A DNA stretch of 64,000 nt from assembly GCF_007830495.1 (NCBI RefSeq), contig NZ_VLKW01000010.1, positions 186,001 through 250,000 on the forward strand, in the 5' to 3' direction. This DNA is from Pseudoduganella flava (GTDB lineage: Bacteria; Pseudomonadota; Gammaproteobacteria; Burkholderiales; Burkholderiaceae_D). A model generated the notes under the pieces. That model was not told the origin of the DNA. It saw nothing but the letters and a program-made list of their open reading frames with translations, and searched no databases. The translations under genes and the position numbers were made by a program. This document shows, one piece after another, positions 27,001-35,224 of this stretch. How positions within the stretch are numbered: the stretch's first letter is position 1; each line of letters opens with the position of its first letter.

Positions 27001-27208
27001 CAACGGCAACTTCCCGGACGCGGAGGAATACCAGTGGAAACCGGCCGCCGACTGCACCAGCACGCCGTTCATCGCGATCGGCGGGGTCCCGAACGCCACC
27101 TACGGCCAGAGCTACTCCAATGGCGTGTGCATCTTGAAGCGGGGCGGCACGGGCGTCCAGCTGAAAAGTTCGGCAAAAGGCGTGATCCAGAGGCTGCCGG
27201 CGTTGTAG
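24038..27208 (+). CDS. Large secreted heparinase II/III-like polysaccharide lyase
   Basis: 1056 aa with a Sec signal peptide (cleavage near CAHAA, about residue 28). A beta-rich segment at about 65-210 resembles a LamG/concanavalin-type domain (GELRLIIRYDAAGTVRIYVNG). An alpha/alpha-toroid follows (about 220-590), then the heparinase II/III beta-sandwich with SENHQHLDQNSFSLYYKG, GPLLLDSGYGNYG and HNYYRRTIAHNTIVV, whose His and Tyr residues typify the catalytic area. It probably depolymerises an acidic or uronate-containing polysaccharide in the periplasm or outside the cell; the substrate is unknown. Some stretches have more A/T-rich codons than neighbours, compatible with acquisition. No sugar transporter is adjacent. 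Confidence 0.82.
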   Translation: MHLKPVLRALLATTAGLALYAPCAHAAETSIARPFLYATPADIEALKKKLPTRPDMPKTGAIHLRIKPTLLGATDPAGSVIFGDFNKQGALSIRYLKDADGQTATNIQARLVKADGTEAFNLGWRVPTDGELRLIIRYDAAGTVRIYVNGSATAVDCGKELKCDNTGWKPAAQNYYFVGRKGQQIAEFYVEDSATQTRVWDGTNIDWEVGAAYFDLADHIGPGVAKDASGCKIESMPSGATDVCNVAKAGRVAIADTAQNLAFAYRLTGDPVYWDAAKNYVDVILKMANYNEYDANGKVVNTGFTVGGEWAQSARVAALGILYDWFYDLWSEARRAEIRKAIADNIRADDPKGMMDLIGMNCGPNGKLTQPTEANWTELKCVTDPDIARYYIMGHNASAMAGTAIGLLAIVDDDARVRPLLDQIYGHLVNGLLPARKDISIDGGHHTLFSYGSTVGEVIERLIMWRRARAAHGQASPELEQDWIPRLVFPFIDGLRADGTYPASGDYFATTVDGNNIGYMALAAATSAKFTVPGSTLENARGIATAFYEDQIAGKRSRANAQALWDALYFPGTKAARVTLDPTTRKLASHYSIAGNVFMRNSWDFANAALLDFKSTSFASENHQHLDQNSFSLYYKGPLLLDSGYGNYGTAHWHNYYRRTIAHNTIVVHDPAESYTYRDEGKTVPASNDGGQWFTCEANVDNGGKAYPTREEIKSRNGNVLDGVDEFEDGYTYSYVSANAGKAYLSPSRCHQAPDAKGSIAHRYRLHPQDGFRRQIVYLRAKDKRTGADLPPTILVYDRVNSPYKLPAVSLLHTAKMPRTFQKPTPSDTSASRYTVPGPKNAPLVVRNDDAMVTIEPLLPARAYVTLAGGAPGDGSSCAAPATNTSTDNCRFTVRDANGVWTNYPVEPADAKETPDFGAWRIEIGGVPETTRDDAQYQYFLNVMRVAEHDLRDDAPQDNQAVLLPIVAGGTHAVQLDRETAESPVVVFNGNFPDAEEYQWKPAADCTSTPFIAIGGVPNATYGQSYSNGVCILKRGGTGVQLKSSAKGVIQRLPAL

Positions 27209-27226
27209 CATTACCCGGGCGGCAAA

Positions 27227-27256
27227 GACAACGGCGGCCCGCGGGCCGCCGTTGTC
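27227..27256. terminator. Strong hairpin between convergent genes
   Basis: Perfect 13-bp arms GACAACGGCGGCC/GGCCGCCGTTGTC with a 4-nt loop, 18 bp after the heparinase stop. No T-run follows, so it may act as a factor-dependent or two-way barrier. Confidence 0.55.
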
Positions 27257-27276
27257 TCCGAACCCCGTAAAGCCTC

Positions 27277-27301
27277 GGGTCAGACCCGGCGGGTCTGACC
27301 C
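27277..27301. repeat. GGGTCAGACCC palindromic repeat
   Basis: Perfect 11-bp inverted arms GGGTCAGACCC and GGGTCTGACCC around a 3-nt GGC loop. The last base overlaps the glpD stop codon. The same GGGTCTGACCC arm recurs near 59626, so it is a member of the dispersed family described at 50.9 and 59.5 kb. Confidence 0.75.
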
Positions 27302-28818
27302 TACTCCGCCAACCACGCATCCAGCACCGCCGCTGCCCCGCCCGGCAAATGTAGTCCCAGCTTCGTGCGCCGCCACAGGATATCCTCGGCCGTCATCGCC
27401 CATTCGTGCCGGCGCAGATAGTCCAGCTCCGCCTCATACAGCCCCGGCAGCACCTGCTCGCCCATGTCCGCCATCGACCCGCACTCCTGCAGCAGCGTGT
27501 GGATGCGCGTGCCGTACGCGCGGGCATAGCGGCCGACGAGGGCGCAGTCGAGCCACGCGTAGCGCACGCGCAGCGCCGATACCCACTGGTCGAACTCCAG
27601 CACGGAACGGTTCTGCGGCACGGCGCCGAACAGGTCGCCGCCGGGCAGGCACGCATCCGCCGTCCATGCGGCGCCGCGGTGATCCAGCGCCTTGCAGACG
27701 AGGTCCGCGCCCTCCTCGGCCAGCCGGCGGTACGTCGTCAGCTTGCCGCCGAAGACTGTCAACAGGGGTGCGCCCTGCTCGTCCATCTGCAGCCGGTAAT
27801 CGCGCGTCACGGCCGATGCGTTCGACGCCGCGTCGTCCAGCAGTGGGCGCACGCCGGCGTAGCTCCACACGACGTCGCTCGGCACGACAGGCTGGCGGAA
27901 GTAATGGCTGGCCACGTCGCACAGGTAGCGAACCTCGTCGTGTGCGATCGCCACGCGGCCCGGATCGCCCGTGTATTCGACGTCCGTCGTGCCGATCAGC
28001 GTGAAATCGCGTTCGTAGGGAATCGCGAACACGATGCGGCCGTCGGTATGCTGGAACAGGTAGGCGTCGTCGTGCTCGAACATCCTGGGCACGACGATGT
28101 GGCTGCCCTTGACGAGCCGCAGCCGCGCCGCGGCGGGCCTTTGCAGTGCCGTGTCGAGGAACGACGCGGCCCACGGCCCGGCGGCGTTGACGATGCAGCG
28201 CACAGTCACGTCCTTGTGCGTGCCGTCCTGCTTCGTCAGCGTCACGCGCCACACGTCGCCATCGCGCCGGGCCTGCGTGCAGGCGGTGCGCGGCAGCACG
28301 CAGGCGCCCTTCTGCGCCGCATCGACGGCGTTCAGCACGACCAGGCGCGCGTCGTCCACCCACGCATCCGAATACTCGAACCCTACCTTGAAGGACGGCT
28401 GCAGTGCGCGGCCGGCCGGGTGGCAGGAGAACCGCACGCCGCCCGATCCCGGCAGCAGTTCGCGGCGGGCCAGCCGGTCGTACAGGAACAGGCCGGCGCG
28501 GATCAGCAGCGCCGGGCGCTGGCCCGTGTGCGGCATCACGAAGCGCAGCGGACGCATGATGTGCGGCGCGGCGCGCAGCAGTACTTCGCGCTCGGCCAGA
28601 GCCTTCTTCACCAGGCCGAACTCGTAATGCTCCAGGTAGCGCAGGCCGCCATGGATCAGCTTTGTCGACGCGGACGATGTGTGCGACGCCAGGTCGTCGC
28701 GCTCGCACAGCGCCACGCACAGGCCGCGGCCCGCGATGTCGCGCGCAATGCCCGCGCCATTGATGCCGCCACCCACCACCAACACGTCACAATCGACGTC
28801 CTGCCTTGCCGCTGCCAT
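27301..28818 (-). CDS. glpD: Aerobic glycerol-3-phosphate dehydrogenase
   Basis: 505 aa, normal for GlpD. The FAD-binding motif VVGGGINGAGIARDIAGRG lies at about residues 14-32. Family blocks follow: SSASTKLIHGGLRYLEHYEF, IVNAAGPWAASF, ERDFTLIGTTDVEYTGDP and VFGGKLTTYRRLAEE. It oxidises glycerol-3-phosphate to dihydroxyacetone phosphate at the inner membrane and passes electrons to quinone. GGAG precedes the ATG at 28818. No glpK, glpF or glpR is adjacent. Its stop codon lies at the edge of a palindromic repeat. Confidence 0.95.
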   Translation of the reverse strand: MAAARQDVDCDVLVVGGGINGAGIARDIAGRGLCVALCERDDLASHTSSASTKLIHGGLRYLEHYEFGLVKKALAEREVLLRAAPHIMRPLRFVMPHTGQRPALLIRAGLFLYDRLARRELLPGSGGVRFSCHPAGRALQPSFKVGFEYSDAWVDDARLVVLNAVDAAQKGACVLPRTACTQARRDGDVWRVTLTKQDGTHKDVTVRCIVNAAGPWAASFLDTALQRPAAARLRLVKGSHIVVPRMFEHDDAYLFQHTDGRIVFAIPYERDFTLIGTTDVEYTGDPGRVAIAHDEVRYLCDVASHYFRQPVVPSDVVWSYAGVRPLLDDAASNASAVTRDYRLQMDEQGAPLLTVFGGKLTTYRRLAEEGADLVCKALDHRGAAWTADACLPGGDLFGAVPQNRSVLEFDQWVSALRVRYAWLDCALVGRYARAYGTRIHTLLQECGSMADMGEQVLPGLYEAELDYLRRHEWAMTAEDILWRRTKLGLHLPGGAAAVLDAWLAE

Positions 28819-28929
28819 TGGATCTCCGGCTCGATAATTTCTATCAAGATACGACAGTTACCGCTTGTTCCGCAAGTTGCGCGTTCCGTGCGCGGCGCCA
28901 GGCGCGACGGTGCGCCCCGCCGGGTGGTC

Positions 28930-28935
28930 TATAAT
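28930..28935 (+). promoter_or_regulatory. -10 element TATAAT of the PBP1a gene
   Basis: Consensus TATAAT; predicted start near 28942. It overlaps the ATG at 28934, arguing that this ATG is not the PBP1a start. Confidence 0.5.
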
Positions 28936-28966
28936 GGCCCGGTTTGACCACCGTGGGATATCCGAT

Positions 28967-31366
28967 TTGACCTCCTCCGCCTCCTGGCTGAACCGGCGCA
29001 ACGCCGTGCGCGGCCTGATCGCCGTCGCCATCGCCGGCCTGCTCGCCACCCTCGCCCTGCTGGGCTACCTGTTGCTGGTCGTGCGGCCCCGGCTGCCCAG
29101 CCTGGAAGCCGTGACCGACTACAAGCCGAACATCCCGTTGCGCGTGTACACGGCCGACAGGGTGCTGATCGGCGAATTCGGCGAGGAGCACCGCGACTTC
29201 GTGCCGATCAAGGACATGCCGGACATGATGAAGAAAGCGCTGTTGGCCATCGAGGACACGCGCTTCTACGAACACGGCGGCGTGGACTGGGTGCGCGGGC
29301 TCGGGTCGATCAAGGCCAACCTGTCCGGCGGCTTCCGCCAGGGCGCGTCGACGATCACGATGCAGGTCGCCCGCAACTTCTACCTGACGCGGCGCAAGGA
29401 GCTCTCGCGCAAGCTCAACGAGATGATGTTGGCCTACAAGATCGAGGACGCGCTGACGAAAGACCAGATCCTCGAGCTGTACATGAACCAGATCTACCTG
29501 GGCCAGCGCTCGTACGGCTTCGCCGCGGCCGCCCAGGTTTATTTCGGCAAGCAGCTGAAGGACCTGTCGATCGCCGAGATCGCGATGCTGGCCGGGCTGC
29601 CGCAGAACCCCGCGCGCCACAACCCCATCACCAACTTCAAGCGGTCCAAGGCGCGCCAGCAGATCGTGCTGCGCCGCCTGCACGACCTCGACTACATCAC
29701 CGATGCCCAGTACGAACAGGCGCGCGCCGAAACGCTGCACATCAATGAGCGCGGCCATGAGTTCGACACGCATGCGGAATACGTGGCCGAGCTGGCGCGC
29801 CAGCAGGTGTATGCCGAATTCAAGGAAGAAGCGTACACGCGCGGCATCGTGGTGCGTACGACGATCCTGAAGGCCGACCAGGAAGCTGCCTACGAATCCG
29901 TGCGACGCAACGTGCTGGCGTACGACCAGCGGCACGGCTACCGCGGCCCGGAGGGCTTCGTCGACCTGCCGGCCGACGACGAGGAACGCGAACGCGCGAT
30001 CGACACGGCACTGGATCGCCGGCCGTCGAGCGACGGCCTGATTCCGGCGGTGGTGCTGGCTGCCAGCGCCGGCGAGGTGCGCGCCGAGACGGCCGACGGC
30101 CTGGACATCACAATCACCGGCGACGGCCTGAAGCTGGCCGCGGCCGGGTTGTCGGCGAAGGCCAGGGACGGCATCCGCCTGCGCCCGGGGTCCATCATTC
30201 GCGTGGCCCGCAACGGCACCAAGGGCTGGGCCATCACGCAGGTGCCGCAGGTGGCCGCCGCCTTCGTGTCGATCGATTCCACCACCGGCGCCTATCATGC
30301 GCTGGTCGGCGGCTTCGACTACAACCTGCAGAAGTTCAACCACGTGACGCAGGCGTGGCGCCAGCCCGGCTCGTCGATCAAGCCGTTCGTGTATTCGGCC
30401 GCCATCGAGAAGGGCTACGGCCCGGCCACGCTGGTCAACGACGTGCCGATCGAACTGCCCGGCGGCGCCAACGGCGCGCCGTGGCGGCCGCAGAACGACG
30501 ACATGCAATTCGACGGCCCGATCACGATGCGGCGCTCGCTGGCCGCGTCGAAGAACGTGCCGTCGGTGCGTATCCTGCGCGCCGTCGACGTGCCGTACGC
30601 GCACGAGTTCCTGGGCCGCTTCGGCTTCGACGCCGCGCGCCATCCGCGCAACCTGACGATGGCGCTGGGCACCGGCGCCGTCACGCCGCAACAGCTGGCG
30701 GGCGCCTATTCCGTGTTCGCCAACGGCGGCTACCGCGTGCAACCGTACCTGATCGAGCGGATCGAGGATGCCGACGGCAAGGTGCTGTTCGCGGCCAAGC
30801 CACCCACCCGGCTGGAGGAGAGCGCCCGCGTGCTCGATGCACGCAATGCCTTCATCATGGATAGCATGCTGCGCGAAGTGGCGCGCACCGGCACCGGCGC
30901 CACGGCATTCCAGCGCCTGGGCCGCGTCGATATCGCCGGCAAGACGGGCACGACGAGCGATTCGTTCGACGGCTGGTTCGGCGGGTATGGCGGCGGCGTC
31001 GTGGCGGTGGCGTGGATGGGTTACGACGAACCGAAGTCGCTGGGCGGGCGCGAGTTCGGCGCCACGCTGGCGCTGCCGATCTGGATCGACTACATGAAGG
31101 TGGCGCTGGCCAAGCGGCCGGTGGTCGACCGCACGCCGCCCGAAGGTGTCGTGCAGGTGGACGGCGACTGGATTCTGGAGGAATACGCCAACGATCCGAC
31201 CGTGCGCGGCATCGACCTGGACGACGGCGCGCCGATGGCGCCGCCGTCGCCGCCCGGTGTCGAAGGCGAAGCCGCCACCGCACCGGCCACCGTGCCGAAC
31301 GCGCAGAACGTGACGCCGGTGCCGCCGCAGCAGCCGCAGCCGCTTCCCGGCCAGCTGACGAACTGA
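28967..31366 (+). CDS. mrcA: Penicillin-binding protein 1A, bifunctional
   Basis: 799 aa from a TTG at 28967. The in-frame ATG at 28934 overlaps a consensus -10 box and would be upstream of the predicted transcript, so I prefer the TTG, although its ribosome binding site is weak. One TM helix (about residues 16-37) anchors the protein. The glycosyltransferase 51 domain has EDTRFYEHGGVDW, GASTITMQVARNFYL and ELYMNQIYLGQRSYGF. An OB-like insert and the transpeptidase domain follow, with SSIKP (SxxK), SKN and KTGTTSD. The C-terminus is Pro/Gln rich. It polymerises and cross-links peptidoglycan in the periplasm. Confidence 0.92.
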   Translation: MTSSASWLNRRNAVRGLIAVAIAGLLATLALLGYLLLVVRPRLPSLEAVTDYKPNIPLRVYTADRVLIGEFGEEHRDFVPIKDMPDMMKKALLAIEDTRFYEHGGVDWVRGLGSIKANLSGGFRQGASTITMQVARNFYLTRRKELSRKLNEMMLAYKIEDALTKDQILELYMNQIYLGQRSYGFAAAAQVYFGKQLKDLSIAEIAMLAGLPQNPARHNPITNFKRSKARQQIVLRRLHDLDYITDAQYEQARAETLHINERGHEFDTHAEYVAELARQQVYAEFKEEAYTRGIVVRTTILKADQEAAYESVRRNVLAYDQRHGYRGPEGFVDLPADDEERERAIDTALDRRPSSDGLIPAVVLAASAGEVRAETADGLDITITGDGLKLAAAGLSAKARDGIRLRPGSIIRVARNGTKGWAITQVPQVAAAFVSIDSTTGAYHALVGGFDYNLQKFNHVTQAWRQPGSSIKPFVYSAAIEKGYGPATLVNDVPIELPGGANGAPWRPQNDDMQFDGPITMRRSLAASKNVPSVRILRAVDVPYAHEFLGRFGFDAARHPRNLTMALGTGAVTPQQLAGAYSVFANGGYRVQPYLIERIEDADGKVLFAAKPPTRLEESARVLDARNAFIMDSMLREVARTGTGATAFQRLGRVDIAGKTGTTSDSFDGWFGGYGGGVVAVAWMGYDEPKSLGGREFGATLALPIWIDYMKVALAKRPVVDRTPPEGVVQVDGDWILEEYANDPTVRGIDLDDGAPMAPPSPPGVEGEAATAPATVPNAQNVTPVPPQQPQPLPGQLTN

Positions 31367-31400
31367 AGGCCCGCTCGGTTCCGCGTTCACTCGGCGGTGC

Positions 31401-31406
31401 TACAAT
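31401..31406 (+). promoter_or_regulatory. -10 element TACAAT upstream of the Tat-exported binding protein
   Basis: TACAAT 29 bases before the ATG at 31435; no good -35 partner. The AT-rich match is isolated in GC-rich sequence. Confidence 0.35.
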
Positions 31407-31434
31407 CGCCCCATCCCCTCACCGGACGACAGCC

Positions 31435-32472
31435 ATGGCACCAGTGCGGAACTCCCACCCGGACGCGCCGTCACGGCGCGCGCTGCTGCGCGCCGGGGCC
31501 GGTGCCGCGCTGGCGGCCGGCATGCCGCTGCGCGCGCCCGCCGCGGTCCGCGTGCCGCGCGTCGCGATGATTCTTTACCGCGGCGAGACGGATGTCGAAA
31601 AAGGTTTTCGCGACCACTTCGCGGGCCGCCTGATGCCGGTCGAATACCTGGTGCGCGACGTGGCGCTGGACGTCACGCGCGTGCGCGAGCACGTGGCCGA
31701 GGCGCGCGCCTGGCAGGCCGACCTGATCTACACCTGGGGCACGCCGGTCTCGCTGGCCGTCGCCGGCCGCGTGGGCGCCGTCAACCCGGCCGTGCACGTG
31801 ACCGATGTGCCGGTCGTCTTCACGATGGTCGCCACGCCGGTCGGCTGCGGCCTCGTGCCGTCGCTGACGTCGTCCGGCCGCAATCTCACCGGCACCTGCC
31901 ACGTGGTGCCGGTGCGCCAGCAGCTGGCCGCGATCCGGGCCTACCGGCCGTTCCGCCGGGTCGGCATCATCTACAATCCCGTCGAACCGAATTCCGTGCA
32001 GACCGTGCGCGAGCTGCGCGCGGCGATGCGGGCCGAAGGCATGACGTTGCTCGAACGCCCCGTGCCGCTGGACGATACGCGCCGGCCGCAGCCGGCCAGC
32101 CTGCCGGAACTGGTGGCCGACCTGGCCGAACGAGGCGCCACGTTGCTGTACATCGGCCCGGACAGCTTCCTGGCCGCGCACCGCGCGCCCCTTACGGATG
32201 CGGCGCTGGCCGTCGGGCTGCCCTGCTTCGCCGCCACGGAGGTGATGCTCCGCGAGGGCAAGGCGCTGTTCGGCCTCGTCTCGGACTATGGCGCGGTGGG
32301 CCGGCTGACGGCGCACAAGGCCGCGCAGATCCTGCAGCGCCGCACGCCGCCGGCGGACATTCCGATCGAAACGCTGGCGCGCTTCACCTACGTCGTCAAC
32401 ATGCGCGTCGCCGCCCAGCTGAACCTGCCGCCGCCGCGCAGCGTCAGCGCCTATGCCGAGCTGCTGACGTGA
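31435..32472 (+). CDS. Tat-exported ABC-type substrate-binding protein (COG2984-like)
   Basis: 345 aa. The N-terminus has a twin-arginine-type signal (SRRALLRAGAGAALAAG, about residues 13-29), suggesting folded export. The mature part is a two-lobed periplasmic binding protein of the COG2984/TrpX type, with WQADLIYTWGTPVSLAVAG, VPVVFTMVATPVGCGLVPSL, GRNLTGTCHVVPVRQQL, RVGIIYNPVEPNSVQTV and EGKALFGLVSDYGAVGR. Family members bind amino acids or small organics for ABC import. No permease or ATPase gene is adjacent; a PP2C phosphatase follows 63 bp later. It could be an orphan sensor. Confidence 0.8.
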   Translation: MAPVRNSHPDAPSRRALLRAGAGAALAAGMPLRAPAAVRVPRVAMILYRGETDVEKGFRDHFAGRLMPVEYLVRDVALDVTRVREHVAEARAWQADLIYTWGTPVSLAVAGRVGAVNPAVHVTDVPVVFTMVATPVGCGLVPSLTSSGRNLTGTCHVVPVRQQLAAIRAYRPFRRVGIIYNPVEPNSVQTVRELRAAMRAEGMTLLERPVPLDDTRRPQPASLPELVADLAERGATLLYIGPDSFLAAHRAPLTDAALAVGLPCFAATEVMLREGKALFGLVSDYGAVGRLTAHKAAQILQRRTPPADIPIETLARFTYVVNMRVAAQLNLPPPRSVSAYAELLT

Positions 32473-32535
32473 CGGCGCTGGGCGCGGCAGTGCGCCCCGT
32501 GCTAGCATGCGCTGCATCGTGAACGGGGAGTTCTC

Positions 32536-33372
32536 TTGGGCAGCTGGAACCGGCCATCATTGTCGCAGTACCAAACGCTGGAGCTGGGCGTTGCGTTCGG
32601 GATCACGGACGTGGGGACCGTGCGCGCCTCGAACCAGGATCATTTTCATGTCGCCCCCGAGCTGAACCTGCTCGCAGTCGCGGACGGCATGGGCGGCCAC
32701 GAAGCAGGCGAGATCGCGAGCGCGGAAGCGATCCGCCTGCTGTGCGACTATCTCGCCGGGCAGCGCGAGCACGCCGCGCCGCATGCTCGGCCGGCCGGCG
32801 CCCCGGAACCGGCCGACCCCGACGCCACGTGGACCGGCGCCGCGCTGAAGGCCGTCGCCACGCTGCACGACGCCGTTGCCTACGCCAACGCGCACCTATA
32901 CCAGGCCAACCTCGCGCACCACCACGCGGAAGGCACGGGCATGGGCACGACGCTGACAGGCATGTGGCAGCCGGTGCCCGGCGGCCCGGCACTGATCTTC
33001 CACGTGGGCGACAGCCGCCTGTATTGCTGGCGCGCCGGCGCGCTGACGCAGCTGACGCGCGACCAGACGCTGTACCAGCAAGCGCTCGACCTGCACGCGC
33101 CGCCGCCTCTGCCGCCGCGCAACCTGCTGCTGCAGGCCGTCGGCCCCGGCTCCTTCGTGCAACCGGAACTGATCACCCACACGGTGGCGCCGGGCGACGT
33201 CTACCTGCTGTGCAGCGACGGCTTGCATGGCGAAACGCCGGCGGCGGCGCTGGCAGGCATCCTGGCGGACGCTCGCCCCGACAACCTGCACGCCTGCTGC
33301 GCCGGACTGGTCGCGATGGCCAAGCGCGACGGCAGCCGGGACAACATCACGGCCGTGCTGCTGCGCTGTTGA
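32536..33372 (+). CDS. PP2C-family serine/threonine phosphatase
   Basis: 278 aa from a TTG at 32536, which has GGGGAG five bases upstream; no ATG lies near. PP2C metal motifs are clear: SNQDHFHV (about residues 33-40), VADGMGGHEAGE (about 49-60), GMGTTLTG, HVGDSRLYCWRAG, LLCSDGLHG and DGSRDNITAVLL. It removes phosphate from Ser/Thr residues in a Mn/Mg-dependent way. A Pro-rich insert near residues 85-100 is loosely conserved in such enzymes. No Hanks-type kinase is in the window, so the partner is unknown. Its 3' end overlaps the convergent phzF-like gene by 26 bp. Confidence 0.9.
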   Translation: MGSWNRPSLSQYQTLELGVAFGITDVGTVRASNQDHFHVAPELNLLAVADGMGGHEAGEIASAEAIRLLCDYLAGQREHAAPHARPAGAPEPADPDATWTGAALKAVATLHDAVAYANAHLYQANLAHHHAEGTGMGTTLTGMWQPVPGGPALIFHVGDSRLYCWRAGALTQLTRDQTLYQQALDLHAPPPLPPRNLLLQAVGPGSFVQPELITHTVAPGDVYLLCSDGLHGETPAAALAGILADARPDNLHACCAGLVAMAKRDGSRDNITAVLLRC

Positions 33373-34228
33373 TCACGGCGTCGCCGGCGATCGTCACCGC
33401 CAGCGGCGCGCCGCCGCCGATGTCGACGGCCACGTGGACGATGCCGTCGCGGCCCAGCGCGCGGCCCTGGTGGCCCTCGTACGCCAGCCGCACGCCGTCG
33501 TGCGCCATCAGCCCATGCCGCACCAGGTAGGCGCCGAGCGGCCCGTTCGCGTTGCCAGTGACGGGGTCTTCGGCCACGCCGATCGCCGGCGCGAACATGC
33601 GCCCTTCCGTGCGCCCTTCCCCCGCCACGAACGGGAAATATCCCTTGCTGCCCAAGTCCCCGCTCAAGGCGGTCAGCGCTTCCCGGTCGGGCGCCAGGCG
33701 GTCGAGCAAGGCGGCGTCCGTGAGCGGCACCAGCACCTTCGAGTGTCCGGTCGAGACGATCTGCACCGGCAGGTGGGCGGCGATATCGTCCGGCACGAGG
33801 CCCAGCGCGGCGGCGATCCGCGCACGCAGCGCCGCATCCAGCGGCGCGCCGAACTCGGGGGCGCCCTGGTGGATCGCCACGCGCCAGTCGCCCTCATGGC
33901 GGGTGACGCCGATGCGCTGCAAGCCGGCGCCCGTCTTCTGCACGAAGCTGCCGGAGATGCCCAGCACCGCGGCGCGCACATAATGGGCGGCGATCGTCGC
34001 GTGGCCACACACGGGCACCTCGACGGTGGGCGTGAAGAAGCGCACATGCACGTCGTGGCGCTCGTCGTCGGGCGCCAGCACGAACGCCGTTTCGGAATAG
34101 CCGACGTCGCGGGCGATCGCCAGCATGTCGCCATCGGTCATGCCGTCCGCGTGCAGCACGACGCCGGCCGGGTTGCCGCGGCCGGGCGTGCGGGTGAATG
34201 CGTCGACGTGGTGGATCTGGGGTGCCAT
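33347..34228 (-). CDS. PhzF family epimerase/isomerase
   Basis: 293 aa from the ATG at 34228 with GGAG upstream. The PhzF fold signatures are VDAFTRTPGRGNPAGVV at the N-terminus, the catalytic-glutamate region YSETAFVLAP near residue 44, FFTPTVEVPVCGHATIAAH and the mirrored second half GVAEDPVTGNANGPLGAYL. Family members are diaminopimelate-epimerase-like isomerases without cofactor; most, unlike phenazine PhzF, have no known substrate. It is divergent from a LysR-type regulator, which is probably its controller (108 bp shared intergenic). Confidence 0.88.
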   Translation of the reverse strand: MAPQIHHVDAFTRTPGRGNPAGVVLHADGMTDGDMLAIARDVGYSETAFVLAPDDERHDVHVRFFTPTVEVPVCGHATIAAHYVRAAVLGISGSFVQKTGAGLQRIGVTRHEGDWRVAIHQGAPEFGAPLDAALRARIAAALGLVPDDIAAHLPVQIVSTGHSKVLVPLTDAALLDRLAPDREALTALSGDLGSKGYFPFVAGEGRTEGRMFAPAIGVAEDPVTGNANGPLGAYLVRHGLMAHDGVRLAYEGHQGRALGRDGIVHVAVDIGGGAPLAVTIAGDAVINSAAARP

Positions 34229-34336
34229 CGTTGCTCCGTGTAGTGGTGATGGTGGGAGCTTGTTCTGTGCCGCGTGCCGCCACAATCGGCGGCCGCACTG
34301 ATAGACTCTTCCATTTGACGAGAGAATCTGCTGAGC

Positions 34337-35224
34337 ATGAACGAACTGGACGACTACCGGGTGTTTGCCGCGATCGTGGAACTGGGCTCGCTGACGGCCG
34401 CCGCCCGGGCGCACGGTCGCTCGCTGCAGGCGGTGAGCCGGCTGTTGGCACGGCTGGAGCGGGAACTGGGCACGCAGCTGATCCGGCGCACCACGCGCAG
34501 CCTGCAGCCGACGCCGGCCGGGCTGGCGTTCGCCCACCGCATCCGCCCCGTGCTGGCCGAGCTGGACGCGGCCCGGGCCGAGGCGCGCAGCGAGGCCGAA
34601 CACGTTGCCGGCGCGCTGCGGATCGCCGCGCCGGCCCTGCTGGCGGCCAGCCACGTGGGGCCGATGGTGGCGCGCTTCCTGCACCGCTGGCCGGACTTGC
34701 GGGTGGAACTGGTCGTCGGCGACCGCCCAGCCGACCTGCTGAGCGAAAAGCTCGATTTCGCCGTCCGGATCGGCGAACTGGCCGATTCCACGCTGCGCGC
34801 CCGGCCGCTGGCGCGGCTGCGCCGCGTGTTCTTTGCCGCGCCGGAGTGGGTACGGCGCCACGGCCTGCCGGCCACGCCCGAGGCGCTGGCGCAACTGCCG
34901 TGTGTCGTGCGGACGATCGGCCCGGAGCGGGGCCAGTGGCCGTACCAGGACGGCGCCACGGCGCGGCGGGTCAAGGTCGCCGGCGTGTTTCGTGCCAACG
35001 ACGCCGCGACGTGCAACGAGGCCGTCGCGCAGGGGCTGGGCGCCGGCATGGCCGCGCTGTGGCAGGTGCGCCGCCTGCTCGACGAAGGCCGCGTGCAGCT
35101 CATCCTGCAGGACCACGAACCGCCGCCGCAGCGCGTGCAGGCTGTCTGGCACGGCACGCTGCCGGCGGCGGCGCGGCTGCTGGTCGATCACCTGGCCCTG
35201 CAATTCGGCGCCACGGTGGCGTAA
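34337..35224 (+). CDS. LysR-type transcriptional regulator
   Basis: 295 aa. The N-terminal winged HTH (about residues 4-62) reads DYRVFAAIVELGSLTAAARA then QAVSRLLARLERELGTQLI, and a co-inducer-binding domain occupies about 90-290. It resembles the CrgA/DsdC-like branch often placed next to metabolic genes. It is divergently transcribed from the phzF-like gene, so by LysR logic it probably controls that gene and itself. The inducer is unknown. Confidence 0.9.
   Translation: MNELDDYRVFAAIVELGSLTAAARAHGRSLQAVSRLLARLERELGTQLIRRTTRSLQPTPAGLAFAHRIRPVLAELDAARAEARSEAEHVAGALRIAAPALLAASHVGPMVARFLHRWPDLRVELVVGDRPADLLSEKLDFAVRIGELADSTLRARPLARLRRVFFAAPEWVRRHGLPATPEALAQLPCVVRTIGPERGQWPYQDGATARRVKVAGVFRANDAATCNEAVAQGLGAGMAALWQVRRLLDEGRVQLILQDHEPPPQRVQAVWHGTLPAAARLLVDHLALQFGATVA

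Noticed and set aside
24518..27403. 961-codon open frame opposite the heparinase-like gene
   Set aside because: It is antisense to a protein with clear signal peptide, domain motifs and ribosome binding site. Composition is Arg/Val-rich as expected from a GC-rich complement frame.
28844..31390. 848-codon open frame opposite PBP1a
   Set aside because: Antisense to a well-conserved penicillin-binding protein; no start signals or domains.
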